Below the pieces are notes generated by a model. The model searched no databases and was not told the origin of the DNA. It saw nothing but the letters and a program-made list of their open reading frames with translations. Positions 45,390-53,386 of a DNA stretch of 64,000 bases are shown piece by piece (positions within the stretch are counted from its first letter, which is position 1; each line of letters begins with the position of its first letter). The position numbers and the translations under genes were made by a program. Source of the DNA: Kibdelosporangium banguiense. GTDB taxonomy: Bacteria > Actinomycetota > Actinomycetes > Mycobacteriales > Pseudonocardiaceae. The stretch is taken from assembly GCF_017876405.1 (NCBI RefSeq), contig NZ_JAGINW010000001.1, forward strand, positions 10,491,203 through 10,555,202. Reading direction: 5' to 3'.

Positions 45390-46126
45390 TGGAGATCGTC
45401 GGGAGGGGATTCATCGCGGGCAACCTCACGGCCATCGCCGACCGGCATCCGACAGCGACGGTGTTGGCGGCTGGGGTGTCGAGCACCCATGTGGACACGG
45501 GGAAGGAGTTCCAGCGCGAGCTGGACCTGGTGTGCGAGACCGCCAAGCGTTGCGCGCGGGACGGCCGCTCGGTGGTGTTCCTGTCCACCGCGTCCCACGC
45601 GATGTACGGGCCGACCGAGACCCCGGCAAGCGAGGACTCCGCAATGCGGCCCGAGTCGCCGTACGGGAGGCACAAGCTCGATCTGGAACACGCCGTCGCC
45701 GATTCGGGCGCTCGCTGGCTGATCCTGCGGCTGAGTCACGTCGTCGGCCGCGCGCAGCGCCCGCACCAACTCCTGCCGGCCATCGTCCGCCAGGTACGGA
45801 CGGGCCTTGTCCGGGTGTACCGCGGAGCACACCGCGACCTTGTGGACGTCGCGGACGTGGTCCGGGCGATCGACGGGTTGCTCGTGCAGGGGGCGTTCGG
45901 CGAAGTGGTCAACGTGGCGAGCGGCGTACCTCACCCGGTGGAGACAATCGTGCGCGAGATCGAGCGGCGCATGGACCTCGTCCCACAGCACGAACTGGTC
46001 GACGCCGTCCCGGCGTTGACCCGGGTGTCGATCGAGAAGCTGTTTGCCCTGTTGCCCCCCATGCGGTCGATGACCGACGTGACCTACCTCGACCGCATCC
46101 TCGACAGGTACGTCCCCAGCTACTAA
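45389..46126 (+). CDS. NDP-4-keto-hexose 4-ketoreductase (short-chain/extended SDR)
   Basis: 245 residues, the short form typical of UrdR/OleU-like 4-ketoreductases. The nucleotide motif is GRGFIAG at residues ~5-11, with a Ser-rich STASHAMYG strand and the catalytic YGRHK (YxxxK). It completes the dideoxysugar by reducing C4. It starts on the last base of the upstream stop codon. With its two neighbours it gives the set needed for the last three steps to a 2,6-dideoxyhexose such as D-olivose. The nucleotidyltransferase and 4,6-dehydratase are not in this window. Confidence 0.88.
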   Translation: MEIVGRGFIAGNLTAIADRHPTATVLAAGVSSTHVDTGKEFQRELDLVCETAKRCARDGRSVVFLSTASHAMYGPTETPASEDSAMRPESPYGRHKLDLEHAVADSGARWLILRLSHVVGRAQRPHQLLPAIVRQVRTGLVRVYRGAHRDLVDVADVVRAIDGLLVQGAFGEVVNVASGVPHPVETIVREIERRMDLVPQHELVDAVPALTRVSIEKLFALLPPMRSMTDVTYLDRILDRYVPSY

Positions 46127-46145
46127 TCCAACTCACGGAGACACC

Positions 46146-47399
46146 ATGCGTATCTCGTTCGTAGTCACGGGGTCTCGGGGCGACGTACAGCCGTTCATCG
46201 CCCTGGGCCGCGTCTTGGTCGCCCGCGGTCATGACCTCACCGTGGCCACCCACGCGGACTTCCACGACCTGGTCACTGAGGCCGGTCTGGGGTTCACCGA
46301 GCTGCCCGGCAGCCCGCGCGACTTCACCGCCCACCCCGCGCTCGCCGAGGCACTGCAGAAAGGCGCATCGCTGTTCAAGGCCGCGCGCGCGGTGCCGAAA
46401 CAGAGCGCGGAGGCCACCGCCGAACTGGCGTCCAGGGTGGCCGCCGCAGTGGCGGGCGCCGATCTCGTCGTCACCAGCATCCTGAGCCGCATCGTGTTCG
46501 AGGACGACGGCAGTGCGCCGTGGTGCTCCGTGACCTGGTGGCCACTGAACCCGACCGCCCAGTGGCCGGCGATGATCGCGCCTCGGATTCGGCTGGGGCG
46601 CATCTACAACCGGCTGACCCACTGGCTGGCCGGCCTGCTCGAGTCGATCCTCGTCCGCCCGTACCGCGAGCACGCGAACCTGACGCCGCTCCCGTCCAGC
46701 GCGCCCTACCGGGACCTCGGGCGTGCGGTGCCCCTGCTGTGCCCGGTCACCCGGGAGATGTTCACCGAACCCAAGGACTGGCCGAAGCTGTCGCACATCA
46801 CCGGGTACTGGTTCTGGGACAGGCAATGGACGCCGTCGCAGGAGCTGGTCGACTTCATCGACGCGGGTGAGCCGCCGGTGACGTTGACCTTCGGCAGCAT
46901 CTGGCCCGTGCACGCGCCCGACTCGACCCTGGAGAAGGTGCTCGGCGTGGTCCGCAAGCACGGTCGGCGCATGGTCATGGTCGGCGGTGGGCCCGACGAC
47001 GTGCCCGACGACGTCTTCCGCGTCAACGATGTGCACTACCCGTGGCTGTTCCCGCGCTCGTCGGTGGTCATCCACCACGGCGGCTGCAACACCACAGGAG
47101 AGGCACTGCGGTCCGGTACCCCGCAGATCGTCGTGCCGACCTTCGGTGACAGCCCGTTCTGGGCGGCGCACGCGCACAGGCTCGGGGCGGCGACCGAACC
47201 CATCCCGTACCCGAAGTTCACCGCGGAACGCCTCGACCGCGCCTTGGGCACCGCGCTGGCCGACGAGCAGCTGCGTCGCAGGGCGACCGAGGTGGGCGAG
47301 GCGGTGCGCGCCGAACGGGGTGTCGAGAACGCGGCCGAGATCCTCGAGGAGTGGGTCCGGGAATGGCGAGCGGCCCGCAGCGACGTCGACGCGGGCTGA
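46146..47399 (+). CDS. Macrolide-type glycosyltransferase (GT1/GT28-like), first copy
   Basis: 417 residues. The N terminus (GSRGDVQPFIALGRVL) and the C-terminal donor-binding block HHGGCNTTGEALRSG with PTFGDSPFW are typical of GT-B enzymes of the sterol/antibiotic glucosyltransferase type. It likely moves the NDP-dideoxysugar made by the three upstream enzymes onto a macrolide hydroxyl. A GGAG five bases before the ATG and 19 nt from the previous gene place it in the operon. The next gene is a clear paralogue. Confidence 0.9.
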   Translation: MRISFVVTGSRGDVQPFIALGRVLVARGHDLTVATHADFHDLVTEAGLGFTELPGSPRDFTAHPALAEALQKGASLFKAARAVPKQSAEATAELASRVAAAVAGADLVVTSILSRIVFEDDGSAPWCSVTWWPLNPTAQWPAMIAPRIRLGRIYNRLTHWLAGLLESILVRPYREHANLTPLPSSAPYRDLGRAVPLLCPVTREMFTEPKDWPKLSHITGYWFWDRQWTPSQELVDFIDAGEPPVTLTFGSIWPVHAPDSTLEKVLGVVRKHGRRMVMVGGGPDDVPDDVFRVNDVHYPWLFPRSSVVIHHGGCNTTGEALRSGTPQIVVPTFGDSPFWAAHAHRLGAATEPIPYPKFTAERLDRALGTALADEQLRRRATEVGEAVRAERGVENAAEILEEWVREWRAARSDVDAG

Positions 47400-47447
47400 C
47401 CCGGCCCTTACCCCAACCCTCACTCTGACTCTCTGACGGGAGTTCAC

Positions 47448-48695
47448 ATGCATGTCGCACTGGTGATTCTCGGGACTCGCGGTGACATCCAGCCGTTCGT
47501 CGCACTGGGACGAACGCTGATGTCCCGCGGGCACACCGTGACGCTGGCCGCTCCCGGCGACTACCGGGACCTCATCGCCGAAGCGGGACTCGACCACCGC
47601 GAGATGCCGGTCAGCCCGGCGGCGTACTTCGCCCACCCCGCGTTCGCCGAGGCGATCCAGAAAGGTGCGTCGTTCGCACGGGCCGTCCGCAAGGTCCCAA
47701 GGCTGTCCGCGGACGAACTGCGTGACCTCGCCGACCAGGCGGCCGCCGCGACCGAGGGCGCCGATCTCATCGTCAACGGCATTTTGTGCCGTGTCGGCAT
47801 GGACGAGGTGAACGGCCCGCCGTGGGCCTCGGTGGCCTTCTGGCCGATCCACCCGACGACCCGGTGGCCCGCGATGTTCGCCCCCAAGGTCCGGCTCGGC
47901 CCGATCTACAACCGGTTCACCCACACGCTTTCCGGGTTGCTGGACTACGCGATGTTCCGTCCGTTCCACAAGGCCATGCGGTCGCCGAAGCCCCGGCTCG
48001 GCGCGCCGTACGGGGACCTCGGCCGCGAAGTCCCGATGCTGCTGCCGGTCACGCGGGCGCTGTGGCCCGGACCGGGCGACTGGCCAGCCCAGACCCACAT
48101 CACCGGTTTCTGGTTCTTGGAGCGCAACTGGACTCCGCCCGCCGCGCTCGTCGACTTCGTCGAGGGCGGCGACCCGCCCGTGGTGCTGAGCTTCGGCAGC
48201 GTCTGGCCCGTACACCGGCCGGGGGAGACGATGGAGCGGGTGCTCAACGTGATCCGGTCCCATGGCAAGCGACTGGTCGTGGTGGGCGGTGCTCCGGCCG
48301 ACGTGCCCGACGACGTCTTCCAGATCAACGACGTGCACTACCCGTGGCTGCTCCCCCGGTCGGCCGCGATCATCCATCACGGCGGTTGCAACACCACAGG
48401 TGAAGCGTTGCGCGCGGGTATCCCCCAGATCACCATTCCCGCCTTCGGCGACTGCCCGTTCTGGGCCGGGCAGGTGCACGACCTCGGTGTGGCGGCCAAA
48501 CCCGTGCCCTACCGGAAGTTCACCGTGGAGCGTCTCGACGAGTCGTTGAAGGTCGTGCTCAACGACGACGCCATGCGCCGCCGCGCGGCCGAGGTGAGCG
48601 CGCTCGTCCGTGCCGAGGACGGCCTGGGCGACGCCGTGCGCATCCTCGAGGACTGGGTGGCGCGACCTCCTCGGCGAACCAGGAGTCTCTCCTGA
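47448..48695 (+). CDS. Macrolide-type glycosyltransferase (GT1/GT28-like), second copy
   Basis: 415 residues, colinear with the preceding glycosyltransferase over its whole length: shared GTRGDIQPFVALGRTL, QKGASF, PIYNRFTH, VHYPWLLPRS and HHGGCNTTGEALRAG blocks. A GGGAG lies before the ATG, 48 nt after gene 1. The motifs are intact, so it is probably active. It could add a second sugar, act on another position, or be a redundant duplicate. Its TGA is immediately followed by the TCA (antisense stop) of the convergent regulator; TGATCA serves both. Confidence 0.9.
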   Translation: MHVALVILGTRGDIQPFVALGRTLMSRGHTVTLAAPGDYRDLIAEAGLDHREMPVSPAAYFAHPAFAEAIQKGASFARAVRKVPRLSADELRDLADQAAAATEGADLIVNGILCRVGMDEVNGPPWASVAFWPIHPTTRWPAMFAPKVRLGPIYNRFTHTLSGLLDYAMFRPFHKAMRSPKPRLGAPYGDLGREVPMLLPVTRALWPGPGDWPAQTHITGFWFLERNWTPPAALVDFVEGGDPPVVLSFGSVWPVHRPGETMERVLNVIRSHGKRLVVVGGAPADVPDDVFQINDVHYPWLLPRSAAIIHHGGCNTTGEALRAGIPQITIPAFGDCPFWAGQVHDLGVAAKPVPYRKFTVERLDESLKVVLNDDAMRRRAAEVSALVRAEDGLGDAVRILEDWVARPPRRTRSLS

Positions 48696-49298
48696 TCACA
48701 GTGGATCGTCGTCGTTGAGCCAGCCCAAGTCCGCCGCCCGTGCTCCGGCCTGGAACCGGCTGCGTGCGCCCAGCCGGTCCATCATGGCGGAGATCATTCG
48801 CCGGACGGTGCGGACCGACACCCCCAACCGAACCGCGATCGACTCATCCGGGTAGCCGGCCTCGAGCATCTTCAGCACCTTGCGTTCCCGCCTGCTCAGC
48901 CTGACCTTGTCCGGCGCGTCGCGCGAGGAGAACGGTGTTCCGGTCTGCCACAGGTGCTCGAATACGCCGATGGCCGCGGCCACGACGTTCTCGATGCTGA
49001 CCGCGGCGCCGTCGGCTGGGCTGCCCTGCGTCGTGGGCAGCACCGCCCGGACTCCGTCGATCACCATCGCGTTGAGCGGAACTGCGGGCACCGTCCGGAC
49101 ATGCGCTCCGAGCTCGACCAGGCCGGCCACCCGCTCCTTGAGCGTATGCCGGGCATGATCGGGAAAGACGACCCGATACTGCACGCCCCGCCGCAGGTTC
49201 GCGGGTGCGACCCGGTCGATCGTGTCGAACCATCTATCAGCGTTCGCCGTGGTCACGGCGCACGTGACGAGCACCTCCCGGGTGGCGTCCACCGACAT
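48696..49298 (-). CDS. LuxR-type HTH transcriptional regulator
   Basis: About 200 residues. The C-terminal ~65 residues form a LuxR/NarL helix-turn-helix: LSRRERKVLKMLEAGYPDESIA, then LGVSVRTVRRMISAMMDRLGA. The N-terminal ~130 residues are not a standard receiver (no phosphoacceptor pattern) and resemble the orphan regulators of actinomycete secondary-metabolite clusters. Start: ATG 49298 with GGAG eight bases upstream; a GTG at 49301 directly precedes it. It ends tail to tail with the second glycosyltransferase. A cluster-situated role is inferred from position. Confidence 0.82.
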   Translation of the reverse strand: MSVDATREVLVTCAVTTANADRWFDTIDRVAPANLRRGVQYRVVFPDHARHTLKERVAGLVELGAHVRTVPAVPLNAMVIDGVRAVLPTTQGSPADGAAVSIENVVAAAIGVFEHLWQTGTPFSSRDAPDKVRLSRRERKVLKMLEAGYPDESIAVRLGVSVRTVRRMISAMMDRLGARSRFQAGARAADLGWLNDDDPL

Positions 49299-49580
49299 CA
49301 CATGTACTCCATCTTGAATCTGCCCATCACCGAGTCAGGCCGGTCGGCACATATCGCGGGACGGCGGACGTCATCGTCCAGGCGCGCACTTTCCGCGCCT
49401 TCCCCTCCCGCTCACCGCAATCCCCTGCCCACCAGCCCGTCAGTGCGGACCGCGCAGGTTGGGAGGCCGTCGTTTTGATCACTGACGAACATGACAACGG
49501 AAACGTCGCACCAACTGCAATGCTTTTCCCGGGAACGCCACATTGGCCGCGATGCTTTTCCTCGGGAGGAAAAGGATTCG
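49299..49580. other. Intergenic region between two minus-strand regulators
   Basis: About 280 bp upstream of the LuxR-type gene and downstream of the ArsR-type gene. Presumably holds the LuxR gene's promoter and ribosome site (GGAG near 49306). I see no gene or repeat in it. Confidence 0.4.
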
Positions 49581-50567
49581 TCAGTTCTCCGGCGTGGCGC
49601 CGACGAGGAGCGCGATGCCCAGCATCGTGGCTTTGTGCACGACCGTCTTGCCGTGCCGGCCGCTGGTGACCAACCCCGCAGCACACAGCACGGAGGCCTG
49701 CTTGCTGGCCGCGCCCACCGAGACATTCAGCCGCTCAGCCAACTCGGTCGTGGTGCGCGGGACCAGCAGCATGCGCAGGCACTCGGCACGGGTGCGCCCG
49801 AGCAACGGGACCAGGTGTGGAGGGAGATCGAGGCCCTGCCGGTCGATGGAGAACCCACTGTGCGCCTGGTAGACCAGTACCGGCGGGAGTCCCGGGTCGA
49901 TCCAGGTGACCGGGTTGCCCCAGCAGAAGTACGATGGCAACAGCACGAGTCCTCGGCCGGCGAGGTGGACGGTTTTGTCCACTGGATACCCGGTTCTCAG
50001 CACGCGTCCGTCCCAGCTCATGACGCCGGGCAGGCTGCCGAGCAAGGCACCAACGCCCTGGTCCGCCAGTTCCCGCGTCCGCCGAGACCACTCATGCGCG
50101 AACAACTCCCTGACCTGGGTCCAGTAGGGACCGATCAGCGCGTCGTACACGGTGTGGACTGCCCGGACTGTGTTGTCGATGTGCCAACGGTCGCCGCCGG
50201 CCAGGGATTTGACCCACGACGGCGGCTGCCGGTCGGCGAACGCCGTCGCGAGATCGACGGACAGGCGGTCTCGCGGTGTGGCGAGCAAGGCCTCGCAGCC
50301 CTCGTCTATGTCGGACACCAACTGGGGCGGGGTAAGGAAGTCGGGGAAACTCCCCTTCGCCCGAACCATGCATCCCAGTAGCCGCAGCGAATCCAGCCTG
50401 TTGCCGGTGACCCCCACGGAGATGTCTTGCCGCCACCTGGCAAAGGGAGCCGGCAAATTCCCCATCTGCGCCTTCTGCAGGCTAAGCACCAGTTCCCACA
50501 TCGGGTCGGCCCTACCGGCCAACCGAACCCGTTGCAGATCCTCGCGCTCGAATATCAAGTTCAACAT
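49581..50567 (-). CDS. ArsR-family winged-helix transcriptional regulator
   Basis: 328 residues. The last ~80 residues are a winged helix-turn-helix (RTTTELAERLNVSVGAASKQ, then VLCAAGLVTSGRHGKTVVHK), the ArsR-like form common in large actinobacterial regulators. The N-terminal ~245 residues are an uncharacterised domain often found in this group; no metal-binding Cys motif is seen. Start: ATG 50567 with GGGGA five to six bases upstream. It sits between the LuxR-type gene and the IS element that seems to mark the cluster edge. A role in cluster control is inferred only from location. Confidence 0.8.
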   Translation of the reverse strand: MLNLIFEREDLQRVRLAGRADPMWELVLSLQKAQMGNLPAPFARWRQDISVGVTGNRLDSLRLLGCMVRAKGSFPDFLTPPQLVSDIDEGCEALLATPRDRLSVDLATAFADRQPPSWVKSLAGGDRWHIDNTVRAVHTVYDALIGPYWTQVRELFAHEWSRRTRELADQGVGALLGSLPGVMSWDGRVLRTGYPVDKTVHLAGRGLVLLPSYFCWGNPVTWIDPGLPPVLVYQAHSGFSIDRQGLDLPPHLVPLLGRTRAECLRMLLVPRTTTELAERLNVSVGAASKQASVLCAAGLVTSGRHGKTVVHKATMLGIALLVGATPEN

Positions 50568-50638
50568 GTATATCCCCAGTGGTCAGTCGGAACCTGACAA
50601 CAACGACCATACTGATCTCGTAACTGGGGGGTTGACCC

Positions 50639-51870
50639 TGCGCTTGCCGAAAACCTCATCCGTGCTGGTCAGGTCCTATCCGCGTCGGCATCAGTTCCGT
50701 CGACTCTCGGGGCTGGGATCGCCACGGCAGGATGATCGGCCGTGCTACTGCGACTCGCCTACCTCGGCCTCACTAACACTTTCGCCATGCTTCGCCTGAT
50801 CCCCATGAGCGACCGCGACAAAGACATCGAGATCCTCGCGTTGCGCCACCAGATCGAAGTGCTGCAACGGCAATTCGGTGGCACGCGGGCGCGATTCAGT
50901 CCAGCCGACCGGGCACTGCTCGCCGCCCTCCTGCACCGACTACCACGCCAGACATTGCACAGACTCCGCCTGCTCGTACGCCCCGACACCATCCTGCGCT
51001 GGCACCGCGACCTACTCCGTCGACGCCACGCCAAGGCATCCCGGCCCAAACGCCCGGGTCTGCCCCGCACCGTTCGATCCATCCGAGTCCTGGTTCTGCG
51101 CCTGGCGAAGGAGAACCCGTGTTGGGGCTACCGTCGCATCCACGGCGAACTCGCCCTCCTCAGCATCTCGATCGCTCCCTCCACCGTGTGGGAGATCCTC
51201 AAGACGGCCGGCGTCGACCCGGCCCCGCACCGGGTGACCGTCACGTGGGCCGACTTCCTGCGTTCCCAGGCCAAAGCGATCCTGGCCATGGACTTCATCG
51301 AGACCGTCACCCTGACCGGCGCGCGCCAGTACATCCTCGCCGCCATCCATCACGCTGGCCGGCGCGTGCACATACTCGGCACCACCGCGCACCCCACGCA
51401 TGCCTGGGTGACACAGGCCATCCGCAACCTGCTCATGGATCTCGAAACTCCGTAACCCCAGACGCAGATCAGATTCCTCATCCGCGACCGCGACGCCAAG
51501 TACCCCGCGCTGATCGACGAAATCCTCAGCAGCGCCAGGGTCACGACGGTATTGACCGGTGTCCGGATGCCCCCCATGAACGCGATCACGGAACGCTGGG
51601 TGAAGACGCTCCGCACCGAACTGCTGGACCGCATGCTGATCTGGAACGAGACCCACCTCCGGCACGCACTTCGCGAGTACGAACGGCACTACAACCTGCA
51701 CCGAACCCACCGATCGCTCGCCGCCGCATCACCACTGCGAGCCCTGCCTCAGGCACTTGAACCCGACCAGATCAAGCACCTCGCGATACATCGACAGGAC
51801 CGCCTCGGCGGAGTCATTCATGAGTACCGACATGCTGCCTGATCTGCGTGGACGTAGTTTTCGGCACGCA
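50639..51870 (+). mobile_element. Insertion sequence with broken integrase-type transposase
   Basis: Imperfect terminal inverted repeats sharing TGCCGAAAAC bound a segment of about 1.23 kb (left 50639-50654; right 51857-51870 on the opposite strand). Inside is an integrase-core (DDE) transposase of a common actinobacterial IS family. The right end abuts a truncated older copy on the opposite strand. I could not define a target-site duplication by eye. Confidence 0.75.
50742..51842 (+). pseudogene. Integrase-core transposase with in-frame stop
   Basis: The frame from GTG 50742 encodes the N-terminal SDRDKDIEILALRHQIEVLQ motif, an HTH region and the first DDE Asp (AMDFIET), then meets TAA at 51453-51455. 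The same frame continues after the stop with IRDRDAKY (second Asp), ITERWVKTLRTELLDR (Glu) and the usual C terminus ending in HEYRHAA. All catalytic residues are present across the two parts; only the stop breaks it. Full-length relatives read through here, so this is a nonsense mutation or an assembly error. Confidence 0.85.
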
Positions 51871-52150
51871 CAAGGGCTCTGTCAGCCGGAGTGAACCGCA
51901 TCCGCGCGTCATCGAGCTGGCGTTGTAGCACTGCGATCTGGTGCCGCAGAGCGAGGATCTCGGTGTCCTTGTCGCGGTCGCTCATCGGGAGCCGACAGAA
52001 CATGGCGAAGGCGTTGGTCACACCGAGGTAGGGCCAGTCGCAGCAGCACAGCCGGTCATCCTGCCGCAGCGATCGCCGCGCCCATAAGCAGACCGAGCCG
52101 ATGTCGCTGACACGGCGTGACCAGCACGGGCGCCGTTTTCGGCAAGCGCA
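51871..52150 (-). pseudogene. Truncated second copy of the same IS family
   Basis: On the minus strand, sequence matching the first ~60 residues of the same transposase (SDRDKDTEILALRHQIAVLQ to FTPADRAL) ends at the right repeat of the intact-length element. Relative to that copy it has one extra base early in the gene, shifting the frame before the conserved part. Its outer inverted repeat (GTTTTCGGCA) is at 52135-52144. The simplest reading is that the younger element inserted into, or recombined with, this older one. Confidence 0.75.
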
Positions 52151-52428
52151 GCGTCGGGGGCGGCACCATCGTGGGGCGTGCCATCGGATGGCTGGCGGCC
52201 CGGTGATCAACATCGTCACGCCCAGTGTCTACCCGATGTTCGGCACGGTCTGCGTCCAGTGCCGGCGACCAGCCGCCTGTCTGGAGATCTATCCGAGGGT
52301 CGGCGCATCGTCCACAGAGAGGACCGGACGTCCTGTGACGTTCCCAATGTGGCGAGCGCTGTGACTTGTATGTGCACGGACCTCGGCTGGACCGTTGAGG
52401 ACCAGATCGACGAGCCCAAGGAGGAGCG

Positions 52429-52683
52429 ATGATGAGCACGCGGCGGACCCGCGACGCTCGGCGCCTGTCGTCGATCCTCACCACAGAAAGCGGTGTGTGG
52501 ACGATCGTCCGCTACTTCCGGCCAGCGGACCGGTATGACGTCCAGTGGACCGGCGGGCCGACCGAGGCACAGATGCGCGAGCTGGCCGCCCGGCATGCCG
52601 ACGGTGTCCCGGAGCTGGATGTGAACGATCTCGCGTGGCTCCGGACTGAACCATCATTATCCCGGCCGCAGCTGGGCCGATGA
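52429..52683 (+). CDS. Small protein of unknown function
   Basis: 84 residues from ATG 52429 (or 82-83 from the adjacent ATG 52432), preceded by a very strong ribosome site, AAGGAGGAG, at the right spacing. I do not recognise the family. It is basic at the N terminus (STRRTRDARR) with no signal peptide or membrane segment. Its stop overlaps the start of the next small frame (ATGA), suggesting coupling. It lies in IS- and relic-rich DNA, so it could be a remnant with a surviving ribosome site. Confidence 0.5.
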   Translation: MMSTRRTRDARRLSSILTTESGVWTIVRYFRPADRYDVQWTGGPTEAQMRELAARHADGVPELDVNDLAWLRTEPSLSRPQLGR

Positions 52684-52865
52684 CGGCCTGGGTCGCTGGC
52701 GGCGTCTTCGCACCCAAGCTGCGGCTTCCCGAAGGCGTCGAGCTGAAGACATTTCTCTTGTGTGACAAGTGGTTCCCCGCGAAGAGAGATGAGAAGACCT
52801 GGCGGACGAGAAACCAAAGAAAGAAAAGAAAGAAGAGACGACGGAAGATCCTGCCCAAGATCTAA
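52680..52865 (+). CDS. Small Lys/Arg-rich ORF, possibly frameshifted
   Basis: 61 residues, starting in an ATGA overlap with the previous small gene. The first ~37 residues look protein-like (MTAWVAGGVFAPKLRLPEGV onward), but the end is almost entirely Lys/Arg. In the -1 frame the same DNA encodes an acidic, more natural tail (DLADEKPKKEKKEETTEDP to VEPQKDY, stop 52918-52920). That suggests either a frameshift mutation or sequence error, or a programmed slip in the A-rich stretch. Function unknown. Confidence 0.35.
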   Translation: MTAWVAGGVFAPKLRLPEGVELKTFLLCDKWFPAKRDEKTWRTRNQRKKRKKRRRKILPKI

Positions 52866-52922
52866 AGGACTACGGCAAAGGGTATGGCTCTGGTTGGCTC
52901 GTTGAGCCGCAGAAGGACTAGT

Positions 52923-53125
52923 ACTCAGGGCCTGCGCGTGCCGGGGATGCCGCTGAACCGTGCGACGAGTCCCCGGACGAAGACGGCGTAGGCCAGCATG
53001 TGCTGGTCGCCTCGCCGCTGGGCCCAGTCCGAGCACTCCTGCGCCATGTCGGTGGCGGCGGGGATGTCTCCCTACACGACGGCGAGGACCTGGTGAACGT
53101 GGCCGCGGAGCTCAACTGGCGCACT
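52923..53125 (-). pseudogene. Remnant of a regulator's C-terminal (TPR-like) region
   Basis: On the minus strand, one frame reads DIPAATDMAQECSDWAQRRG then DQHMLAYAVFVRGLVARFSG. This resembles the helical repeat region of large actinobacterial XRE/TPR-type regulators and ends at a stop near 52923. A stop codon interrupts it just upstream and no start or HTH part is present, so only a C-terminal scrap survives. Confidence 0.5.
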
Positions 53126-53386
53126 CCCGCCGAAGCCTTCGATACAGTATTGTCCATATAAGACTTGCTGCGACGATCGGTTGAATCCGTCCCTCAAAGA
53201 TCAAACTTTCCGCAGAATAGCTGTTTTGGGCCTAGAACAGGAGATCCTGTGTGGACAGTTGTACGGCGTCCGAAGTGGAGTGGTAACGAGTGGCTAACGG
53301 CCGGGTCGATAGTTGATACGCAGGTACGCGTTACACCGATGAGTCCTCATGATCCAGCCGTCTGTCCGTAGTCAAGGAGACCCCAC
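53126..53386. other. Upstream region of the LAxTG surface-protein gene
   Basis: About 260 bp with lower GC than its surroundings and no supported gene. Should contain the promoter for the secreted protein gene at 53387. A good ribosome site (AAGGAG) lies seven bases before that start. Confidence 0.4.

Noticed and set aside
45909..48479. 856-codon minus-strand frame
   Set aside because: Antisense to two well-supported glycosyltransferase genes.
49491..50381. 296-codon plus-strand frame
   Set aside because: Antisense to the ArsR-type regulator; no motif.
52178..52432. 84-codon plus-strand frame ending in ATGA overlap with the small gene at 52429
   Set aside because: No ribosome site and a His/Arg-rich start; more likely relic DNA, though the overlap is notable.
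52793..52920. Acidic tail as a RiPP (lasso-like) precursor, core GYGSGWLVE
   Set aside because: No start codon in that frame, no Thr before the core, and no RiPP enzymes nearby.
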